DNA from: Pyxicephalus adspersus
Taxonomy: Eukaryota; Chordata; Amphibia; Anura; Pyxicephalidae
Length of the DNA stretch: 64,000 bases
Direction: 5' to 3'
Assembly (NCBI RefSeq): GCF_032062135.1
Contig: NC_092861.1
Coordinates: forward strand, 118,981,118 to 119,045,117
The translations under genes and the position numbers were made by a program. The notes beneath the pieces were generated by a model. The model worked only from the letters and a program-made list of their open reading frames with translations. It was not told the DNA's origin and ran no database searches. Positions 11,233 through 64,000 of this stretch are shown piece by piece (the stretch's first letter is position 1; every line of letters starts with the position of its first letter).

Positions 11233-12479
11233 TTCCCACATGATGTCCCTAATGGCTGAACAATAATTGACATCCTTCTTTTCAAAACTAAAAGCTGAAA
11301 CTGTGCTTCAGTTGCTAACCGTCAGACGCAGTTGCTGCAGATTGCACTACAGACTGAAGATGGCAGTGTGGCTCTGTTTAATACTATATCAGTCAGATAC
11401 AATTAAAATATTTAAAAAAGTTATACAAATATTTTAATCATCAAAAAAAAACTGGAAAATTTGGTTAAAACAGATATCTGTAAACTTTTAATGCAAAACA
11501 GTCTTTCTGCTATATAACTGGATAACTAATTTGTTTGTGTCTAGAAGATGTTCTGTGTCAGGAGAGTCCATACCTTTCTTACATTTATCTTCTACGTCCA
11601 TGTTCCAATTGATTATCAAGAGAGATACTTCACAAGCAGATATAAATGCCACCTGACATTGCATAAATATTCAATAGGCCTGGCTCCTTCCCACTACGTT
11701 TCATCCTTGTAGACGTGTCAGCTGATGCAAACAACTGCACCATAACTTTACACCTCAGGAGACAAGTTTATGTAAATCTGATCCTTCTGCAAGTTTATGA
11801 CCCACTCCCCCTTTATATCTTTTTTTTCAACTTTCAGTCTACCACCAATTCTCCCTCCCAGCAGAATATGAACAGAGATACAGAAAATGTTAGAATATCA
11901 CTCCAATAATTCAAAGAAAAACAAAACATGTTGTTTGCTGTCATCTCTCACCTATGTTATAGACCTAAGGATATAATAGGAAAAATGCCTTTGTGAGGTT
12001 TGTATTACCATGTGTCTTCATGTCCATAGGACCTCTGTTTCAGAAAAAAATCATCAATCATGGAAATAGAAAGTACACTGGGGTGCACAGAAAATATTGG
12101 GGAAAAGGCATGACCTCAAAAAGTCTAGGCACTAGTAATTACATTTATTATGCTGTTTTAACACTTTATAAACTCACTTAATTATAGCTTATACTCACAA
12201 AGTTGAAATAGAAAAGATAACTTATTACAACCAAACCGTCAGGTGTGTTTTTTTTTTCTGGCAGGTATACAATACTTTGTTACTTATATCACATGGAGGT
12301 ACACGGAAAAAACTTTCCAGGACTTGTACACTGCAGCAGGACCAGTTTTGATCCTTGTGATGGCCTTTCTACTCCCAGAAGTGCTGCAGTCCATTGAAGC
12401 AGACCTAAACTAAATTTGTTATCCTAGACAGCTCTTTTATATAAGTACGGTAAATGCAAATATGTAATATGTAAAGCCT

Positions 12480-12765
12480 TCTTTTTTATGATAGGGGTTT
12501 AAAAAAAAAAAACCGGGTTACAGCCCCTTGTATTGATCCCTGCGGTAAATGGGAGCGCAGAGCCTCTTGAGATTCACGTCATGCCTTTTACTTCTATGGG
12601 GTGAAAAAAAATACTGATCTCATGCCTGCACAGTGCAAGATCGAAAGGAAGGTCAAAGAAGGAGGAAGGAGGATACCGGGACGATGACGGACCTGATTCA
12701 GGAAACTTCTGGATGGATCAATGGATCTGCAAAGGTAAAGGTGAGCTTTTTTTGTTCACTTTACT
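12480..12765 (+). mobile_element. MITE C, partial diverged copy
   Basis: Shares GGGAGCGCAGAGCCTC, CTGATCTCATGCCTGCACAGTG and CAAAGGTAAAGGTGAGC with the other MITE C copies. The left end is lost. The open frame across it is not a gene. Confidence 0.6.
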
Positions 12766-14253
12766 TTTACTACAAGAGACTAAATTGTCAATCTCTGACC
12801 CTAACATTCTCTTTATTCCCATTAACATACTCACTACACTAAATAGGATTTTGATGTCATCCAAACATGTGCAAGCAAAAATCTAGTGTTGTTCATTTTG
12901 CATGCATTGCATTGCATCCTCAGAACCCGAAAACCATCAGTTGATCAAGAAGAAGAATAAAATCCTTAAACATTTTGGTAAAAGGTAAAAAGAATAATCT
13001 GCATAGAAAACAATAAGATGTCTATACACTTATTTATTCTATAAGACAATTGACATTTTTATCTATGAATATTCAAAAATGCAAATAGAGTTACTAAATA
13101 TATTCTTTAATAAAACCAAACCAAAAAGTGTGCATTCCTGCTACATAACAATTTCATATGTAACCATTAGAAAAATATACATCTGGATTAATGGCTCATG
13201 GTGAACATGTTTTCTTTTTACAGATTGTGTATCTATTTTACAAAAATGTAATTATTGTACATTTGCATTTTAATATTGCCTTTACTCTCATTAAAGGCTT
13301 CAAACTTATCATTAGCTAGGTTTCTTCTATTTAGATGCATACCGTACATCTCTAGAAAAGTCATTTCATTCCATTGTTGTTTATATTTGAACCTTAATCC
13401 TTTCACTTTCACTGGTTCATTTTTTGCCTAATTTATAAAATTTGTGTTTATCTGATGCCGCCTTGTGGAAATAAAAGATGCATTCCTTATTACATTTAGG
13501 GCATTTTCACAAGACTGTGGTCTCTCACATTACCTTTTACACCATTAGGCAAGAGAAAGGAAGATAATACTGGGTATAAAAGTACTAGTGTAAACTCTTT
13601 TATTTAAAAAACAGTAAATGTAGAGCAGAGAACTATCAGTGCATGATACAGCAAGTCCTTGTGTAAATCCCATAAAGCAAAGTGTTGTCACACAAGAAAT
13701 TTCCTGATCCCATATAATAATATGAAATTAGTATAGTTGTCATACAAACAACATGTCTAAGTAACCCATAACAGCCAATCAGTAATTTTTCATTTTTGGA
13801 AGTGTTCAAATTAAGTGTCGGTCTCTATGAGCTTCTGCACATTTTGGCTATTCGCCAGTCTTTTAAAATAACCCCAGAGGTCAGGTCAGTCTTGTGATTA
13901 AGAAATTTAGTCAATTTACAGATAAAACTCACTTTCATATGGTAATGACTGCTATGGGAAATATAGCACCTATGCATCATTACAATGGTTTTGATAAGAA
14001 AATATGGAAAAAATATAAGAAATGGTATTTAAGTATAAATTACCTTGTTACAAGTATGTTTCATATTTTTAAACTACTTCATAAAAACATTAGAAAATAA
14101 ACCACTGTCTATAGGAAAATAAATCTCTTTAAAGTAAAAATGGCATCAAAAGTTTTAGAGTTCTTTGTTTAGTTATCAGCACGTGATGCTGGCACACTGT
14201 TATAACTTTTGCGTTTTAGCTGCCCTACTCTGCTGCCTTTTGCCTAAGAGATT

Positions 14254-14465
14254 GCGCCTGATTTAATATAGCTCTCCAAGACTGGAAAGGATAAACTTTC
14301 ATTAGTGAACCTGGGTGATCCAGCAAACCTGGAATAGATGGAAAACATTTGCTAACATAAAGCAAATGACTTGTAAGAAAGCCATTCCAGGTTTGCTGGA
14401 TCACCAAGCTTCACTGATAAAAGTTTATCCTCTTCAGCCTTGGAGAGCTTTAATAAATCAGGCCC
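14254..14465. mobile_element. Foldback MITE (MITE B), complete copy
   Basis: GCGCCTGATTTAATATAGCT at the left and GCTTTAATAAATCAGGCCC at the right, inner arms pairing as in the 7757 copy. ATT directly flanks both ends (14251-14253 and 14466-14468), supporting a 3-bp target duplication. Confidence 0.85.
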
Positions 14466-15226
14466 ATTATCTCTATGGGAATTAGCTTTAGGAAAAAACC
14501 TTTAAACTATATATTGTTTTTATTAACAAAACACCTAGCAGTGCCAAGGCTACTAAGTATTTCACTTTAGCTCCAGGTAGGCTGGGACATTGGTAACTTT
14601 TCTTCTGGTTTTGTTGATTTTGGGTTGCAATGATAATGTATTGTAGAGCGATCCACCCAAAAGGCAGATTTTCTACTTAGAGGTACATTTCCCAGGAAAA
14701 GTACTCCGCTCTTTGATTTTTTATCAGTAACATAGAGGAATCCCAACTTTCCATATCTGTAAACAGCAACTTACTACCAAACTCATGTCTAACCAGTGAA
14801 ATACAATGATTTACATGGAGAACAATCTACATAAAAGTTAAACTAAAGGCAGATATTAAAGACAGAACTTATTGCATTTATTATAAGTCATATAGGTAAC
14901 AGAGTTTGACTTGATAATAGTCTAATGCAATCCCCTATACAGCAGTACTCTGGTAAAGAGGGACAACATTCTGAGCCAGTTAGGTGTGCTGACAAAGATA
15001 ATGCTAACACTATGAATTATAAAAATAGGCTTATTATTCTTCTGCTGCCCTTTTACAATCCCGGCAGCAGAGGGAAGGACAAGGAGATAAAACCAATGCA
15101 TTCCTAAACTGTAAAATAGGTGTCATCCTCCTGATTTCACTGTAAGGCTGAGCTGTGTAAATCTCAGAACTGAATGGACAGAGATACATATTTAGCGTGA
15201 AAAACAGCTTCCATATGTGTATTTCA

Positions 15227-15975
15227 TTTATTGGTATTTAGCTGTTTAAAGTCCTTCTGCAATACCAGAAGCAGAAGTTTCATTTTAGCTCTCTGCTCTG
15301 AGAAAACCTGGGGTTGCAAATGGGACTATGTATGACAATATTGAGTTTGTTCCCAATCAAAAAGGATTTCTACCGTCTTCAGCTCAAATATAGAGAAAAC
15401 ATACCATCTACAGGGTGCAAATGGCTGTGTATCAGAATATGTGTGTACCTAATGCCATGAAGTTCATTGCTTTTATAATTCTAACATTATACTTGCATTA
15501 TTTTCATCAGAGGTAAACAAGGCTGAATGCATTACAATCCCTAATGATGGATAATACAACACTACAGTATACTCTGCCAACCATCAGATTTGCCTTAACC
15601 TAGGCCTATTTCATATTTTTCATTTCATATATTTTTTCATATCCTGGTATGGTTTTATGGTATAAGACACGAACCCAATTCAGTGCAAATTGCCCCTGTA
15701 GCCCTTATAATTATACCGTATATACACAATGAATATTTACATCTTATTTCTGTTGTTTTAGGTATAATCTAAGTTGTTAGGTGTATTTATATTTATATAC
15801 AAAGGTGGTATTATATCCCTGTACAGAACAATGAGTGATATTTACATTGGTTTAATGCCGGAATATTACTCCACAGGTAAATAGTGGAAACAAGTATCCT
15901 TATTCAGGAAACAAGAGCAGCTGTGAACGAGTCTTTCTTACAGAAGTGCCACATGTTCAGTATTAAATATTTGTT
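15227..15975 (-). other. Probable MERTK 3' UTR and polyadenylation region
   Basis: Sequence following the TAG stop in the direction of transcription. Minus-strand ATTAAA at 15851-15856 (about 120 bp past the stop) and AATAAA at 15227-15232 (about 745 bp past) are the two candidate poly(A) signals. Choosing between them needs transcript data. No other coding signal is seen here. Confidence 0.35.
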
Positions 15976-59829
<43,854 letters not shown>

Positions 59830-61493
59830 CTGTTACAAAATATATAAACATTAAACAGATATAACTGATATCATGACTATAATAAGCTAGCATTTTGTAT
59901 TAGCTGAAATCATTTCCTCACAAAAGAAATGAAACACAGCAATAAATTGCTGCAAAAGGACACAGATAGAATTAAAACACTTTTAAAGTGGGAAAGGGAC
60001 AGATCCTATAGCTAGTCATACACTATGCCATCCTCTTTTCATGTTATTTTCATTGGTATTATGATCAGTATTTTATTTATGTTGTGATTGATTTACATTA
60101 ATCCTTCCAGTTGACTACAAAACTTCAATATACTATCCAGGTGTTTAAAAACTGATTTGAACTATGTTTTTTTTTTTCTATTAGTTCTCATGGAAATATG
60201 GCATACTATACAAATACTTATATGTGAATATTCTCATCTCGGTTGTAAAGTATCACATCCCAATCAAACCAAAGTCAAACACTGAAGAAAAAAAACCCTA
60301 TAAAAAGGCATCAGGACTTTTAGGAATAATAAAAAGATCAATTTATAAAATGTAACCTGCTTGTTACAAGCATTTTGAAATGAAAAATAATCCTGGAATT
60401 CAAACTAGATGCTATCGTGAATGATTTATATGTCTAATTGCTAAAAGGCTGGTGGTAATTTGAAATACTGATCATAATATAAAAAGATTTTGTTATTGGT
60501 ATGATAGTTAATTGACAGGTAATAGATAATGAAGTCTTACCCGATCAATTTTCTACACAAATATTAATAATATAAAAAAGATTGAAAATTACTTTGATCA
60601 ATTGAATGATTTAGTCTAATTGAATAAAAATTAGCATTATGTATGTCTGTGTGGTCACCTGGATAGAAGGTGATATGAATTCTCACCAACATTAGCATGA
60701 ACAGAAACAAAATACTTTGTAGAAATTCCCCAATACCACAAAGGAGTGGTGACTTGAGTTTAACTTTGAATAAAACTGATAATGTGGAATGTCTGATGTG
60801 TGTATAGCTAATGTTTTTATCCTTTTATACTGTAACTCAATAGATAGCATCTCAAACGCATTTTAACAGCTGAATAATACATTTTAAATTCATTTATTCA
60901 TTGTTCTTTTTTGCCAACTCACCCATCCACACAGAAATGTTTATTTGGGCTTAATTGAACCATTGTTTATTAATAGAAAGAAATTCCCAAAATATCATAG
61001 TTTCTGCACAATGTGTTGCACTATTGTATGTCATATGCAGAGTGGATTTCTAAGCAGCTTAAAGTCTGAATTCTTGAAAATCGTTTAATACAAATGGATT
61101 AGAGTGTAGCATGGAAAACAAAATCACATGAGTGAGAGACGTCTCAATTCAGTTTACAAAAGTCAAGTTTAAATGAAGTTCTCACGTTCTTTAAAGTAAA
61201 CACTTCCAAGAGAAATAAGGGTTTGCTATTGCTGACCAGTGTCTGGAAATGGTAGTTGTTAAGCTGTTATGCCAACCCAACTTTAATAGACCTTTTTTAA
61301 CATGGGGGAAGCCTTGAAATAACTTTTAAGTCTTTAGGGAGCCCCTGCACAGATCACAGTACATATAGCAGTAGCATGGTGGTCAGTAGTTAACATTGCT
61401 GGCCAGTGGGGAAAATGCCACCCTTACAGCCTGTTCTGCGGAACCCTGGTTAAGAAACCCTGCTCCAACCACTTGGATTCAATACTTTGTTAA

Positions 61494-61814
61494 GCTGCGT
61501 ACAAACGTGCAATTCTTGTCGTTGGAAAGGATCTTTTATGATCCTTTCCAACAATACAAAACCGCACGATGCATGAACGAGCCCTGTACATACAGCACTG
61601 TTCTGCTCTATGGAGAAGGGAGGGGGAGAACGACGGAGCGGCACACTGCTGCATGCTCCCCCTTTCCCTTGCATTAGGATCGCTCGTCGTTCATTATCGT
61701 CCGTGGATCCGTCCTGGCGGATCCACGGACGATGAACGACACGGGCTGTACACACGCCCGATATCCGCCATGAGCCAATTATCAGACGCCAAAAATTTGA
61801 CGTGTGTACGTAGC
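61494..61814 (+). mobile_element. MITE A, complete copy with TTAA-type ends
   Basis: 321 bp. Inverted ends GCTGCGTACAAACGTGC and GACGTGTGTACGTAGC. Flanked by TTAA (61490-61493) and TTTA (61815-61818), so probably a TTAA duplication with one change, as in piggyBac/Kolobok elements. It contains a strong hairpin at 61686-61740. Open frames of about 90-100 codons on both strands come from the palindromes. Confidence 0.8.
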
Positions 61815-61885
61815 TTTAGTCTTAAGTATCCTACATATCAGGAAAACCAGTAGATTTTTTCTGCTTCTTGTGCTGGGTCAGTTAC

Positions 61886-62275
61886 TTAAAGCGTACCTAA
61901 ACTCAGAATTTTTATTATACATAAAAAGGTAGACAACCTTTTTATTTAAAGTAAAAATTTAATTTGTTAGTGTTTTTTTAAGTGCAACACCCTTTAAAAA
62001 AAAAAAAAGTGCAGCACCACCCCTTTAATTCCTAATTCTCAAGAATGAATAGGAGTGCAGAGCCTCCTAGAATACCCACGTAACGCATCCTGGGAGGCTC
62101 TTGGATGCTCCTTCTGCATCTCAGGCATGCGCAGAAGGAGCCCTTTCATCAATAGGGAAAAAAATTGCTGATCTCACTGATGCGCAGTGTGAGCGGCAAG
62201 TTTTTTCCCAATTTACGTCACCCAATCTCGTGCCTACGCAGTGCGTATATATTGGTATATTTTTTAGCCTTTTAT
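61886..62275 (+). mobile_element. MITE C, right end lost
   Basis: Starts TTAAAGCGTACCTAAACTCAG, continues AAAGGTAGACAACC, GGAGTGCAGAGCCTCC and GGCATGCGCAGAAGGAGCCC as in the other copies. The right end decays after about 62235. Confidence 0.75.
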
Positions 62276-63121
62276 CCCCCTTGCTGAGTGACGAAACAAT
62301 GTATAAAATTGACTGCAGAAGTGTAATTCCATTCATTTTAAACCTTTTAAAGTTACACTATTAATCTTCAAGCTCTGCATCACCTTTCACTAAAATAATT
62401 ATAACAAACTAGGACACTTATTTTATTTTAGAGCTTGTCTGAGGCAGAACTGATTTTAATTAAAGCCATCACTCTCTCTCTCCATTAACTTGCACAGCAG
62501 TGAGCTAGGCAGGTTTATGGGATTCTGCCATACGGTATATATCACTGAAAGTTATTAGCCAGGTTAAAGTGATTTCATGAATGTGAAACAGAGGAATGCC
62601 ATACAGCTTTTTTCCTCTGCTCTGGCCTTAAATATATAAAATCTGTAATGAGTTAAAATGTTTTATGAATGCATTTTCATAAGCATTAAAATAAGTAGCT
62701 AAACACACCAAAACAAGTCAAACCCCAGAGCTGCATTTTACATTTAATTCTTAGATACAAATGTTTCTTTGTTATTGATAAATGACTACAAGAAATAGGA
62801 TTTTTGGGTGGTGTTTCATGTGCGTAATTGTAAAAACATGTACTTTGACAATAAAGAGCAAAGAAACAGGTTCACTTAAATGTGGTTAATAGTGGGCCCA
62901 AAACACAACACAACTTTCCTGAATTTGACCTTGCATTAGCATCTTGCATTCATAGATAAAAATGCATAAGGGAAATGTATCACATGCGGTTGTAACACGA
63001 GTCATTGTAATAGTAGCAGAGTAGAGTGATAGAGGCAAGCTAATCATTCTGCTGCTTCCCTTTACATTTTACATTCACAAGCTGGGGAAGAAAGGGCTAC
63101 AAGGCCTGTAAATGTATAACA

Positions 63122-63452
63122 TGGTAGCCTAGTGATTAGCACTCTGGCCTTTGCAGCACTAGGTCCCAGGTTCAAACCCCAGCCAGGGCACTATCTGCAT
63201 GGAGTTTGCAGGTTCTCCCTGTGTATGTGTGGGTTTCCTCCTTGTACTCCAGTTTCCCCCCACATTCCAAAAACATGCAGTTAGATTAATTGGCTTCCCC
63301 CCAAAATTGACCCTGGACTGTAGTAAAGACTTATGACTAAGGTAGTAGATTGTGAGCCCCTTTGAGGGACAGCTAGTGACACGACTATGGAATTTGTACA
63401 GCGCTGTGTAGTATGTTGGTGCTATATAACTACTGTGTAATAATATTAACTA
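63122..63452 (+). mobile_element. tRNA-derived SINE, full-length
   Basis: TGGTAGCCTAGTGATTAGCA (A-box region), GGTTCAAACCCC (B box, 63169-63180), TGCATGGAGTTTGCAGGTTC, AAAACATGCAGTTAGATTAA, GAGCCCCTTTGAGGGACAGC and the tail TACAGCGCTGTGTAGTATGT, TGGTGCTATATAACTACTGTG, then TAATAATATTAA. Confidence 0.9.
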
Positions 63453-64000
63453 CTGACTTCAAAGCAGTGGGCTTCCTTCCCTGCCAGGCAAGACTGTGCT
63501 ATGTGGCAAATGTCTAGACTCTAAAATGTTACAAAAAAACTCCCTTATATGTATTTTATCCTTGTATTTAGCTGTTGCCTAGAGATTATGTGAAGTGGGA
63601 ATGGAGACAAACTTTTGCTAGTATAAAATGCAGCCATCTAACAGTATGCCAGGCCTTCCTGACATACCACCTTCCCTTTCTACCTCTAATACATTCATAT
63701 TACCAATGAGGCTACCGATACGTATGGGCCAATAGGGGTGGGACCACAAGCTCCAACATCACCCAGAAGTTTCCTCTGTCAGAATGACCGGCAAAACTTT
63801 GGGTAAGCAATATAATTTGCCATTGTTAATAGAAACTGCAACTACCGGTATATACTGTCTATTCCATTTGTAAGCAATTTACAGATTGATAATCAGTGAA
63901 CAAAAACTCTGCTTTATTCTGTACCATGAGACTAATATAGTCTCCCTCATGTCCCCAGTTGTTTCCCATGCAGAAATAATATGTTGGAGCCAGGATGTCA

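Larger units (their letters stand above)
6875..15975. other. Intergenic region between MERTK and TMEM87B
   Basis: Nine kilobases that hold the TMEM87B promoter, foldback MITEs at 7757, 9689 and 14254, a Tx1/L1-like LINE remnant (8380-9150), a TTAA MITE nested in one foldback copy (9897-10406), L2-tail fragments, a hAT relic (11008-11232), a partial MITE C (12480-12765) and the MERTK 3' UTR. I see no gene between 9150 and 15200; 12765-14250 is AT-rich with nothing recognisable. Confidence 0.7.
59830..64000 (-). other. MERTK intron 4 (incomplete)
   Basis: The first half of Ig2, which must precede exon 5, was not found. The segment carries a hAT relic (61290-61465), a complete MITE A (61494-61814), MITE C (61886-62275) and a SINE (63122-63452). 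59830-61289 and 62340-63110 show nothing recognisable. Confidence 0.65.

Noticed and set aside
60674..60760. Minus-strand segment ending TKYFVSVHANV before a gtgag donor, reminiscent of the end of an Ig domain
   Set aside because: No Y-x-C motif upstream, an in-frame stop just before it, and no acceptor in a fitting place. Ig2 should also come between it and exon 5, and was not found.
61396..61853. Overlapping open frames of about 90-100 codons on both strands
   Set aside because: They lie within the palindromic MITE A; the same reading appears in its other copies, and no protein family is recognised.
63122..63185. tRNA-like A and B boxes as a possible tRNA gene
   Set aside because: No cloverleaf can be drawn with proper acceptor and anticodon arms, and the sequence continues as a SINE seen elsewhere in the window.

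Overview
The window is vertebrate nuclear DNA, most likely from a frog (Anura). It is AT-rich, its genes are split by GT-AG introns, and it is dense in repeats that I recognise as amphibian: a tRNA-derived SINE, an L2-type LINE that shares its 3' tail, hAT elements, TTAA-targeting MITEs, a foldback MITE and hammerhead-like repeat units. The frog assignment rests on these repeats and is an inference. No prokaryotic features, CRISPR arrays or free-standing RNA genes were found.

Two protein-coding genes can be supported, both on the minus strand. (1) A TAM-family receptor tyrosine kinase, best matched to MERTK, occupies 15976-59829. I can assemble 15 exons, corresponding to exons 5-19 of a 19-exon gene. 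All splice junctions are GT-AG, all phases agree, and together they make one uninterrupted frame of 2213 nt (736 complete codons plus stop, starting inside a split Gly codon). They encode the end of Ig domain 2, two fibronectin III domains, the stalk and transmembrane helix, and the complete kinase with its C-terminal tail. The 5' exons (signal peptide, Ig1, first half of Ig2) were not found and should lie above 64000. (2) Exon 1 of TMEM87B (6755-6874), encoding a signal peptide, sits in a CpG-rich block about 9 kb downstream of the MERTK stop codon. This is the same gene order and orientation as in human (MERTK then TMEM87B). Its remaining exons were not found in 1-6754.

Layout: 1-6754 TMEM87B intron 1; 6755-7250 TMEM87B exon 1 and promoter; 7250-15975 intergenic DNA with nested mobile elements and a LINE remnant; 15976-26809 MERTK kinase exons with introns mostly of 0.6-1.9 kb; 26810-59742 large introns around the transmembrane and ectodomain exons (the largest is 14.3 kb, 31688-45999), where most repeats have accumulated; 59743-64000 the Ig2 exon and the start of the next intron upstream.

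The most interesting non-genic observations are three dispersed copies of a hammerhead-ribozyme-like motif (26050, 58609 and a degenerate one at 31051), a LINE inserted into a SINE with a 7-bp target duplication, one hAT element with an exact 8-bp duplication, twelve copies of a ~220-bp palindromic MITE with six clustered in the largest MERTK intron, and a 95-bp perfect duplication at 3690/3941.
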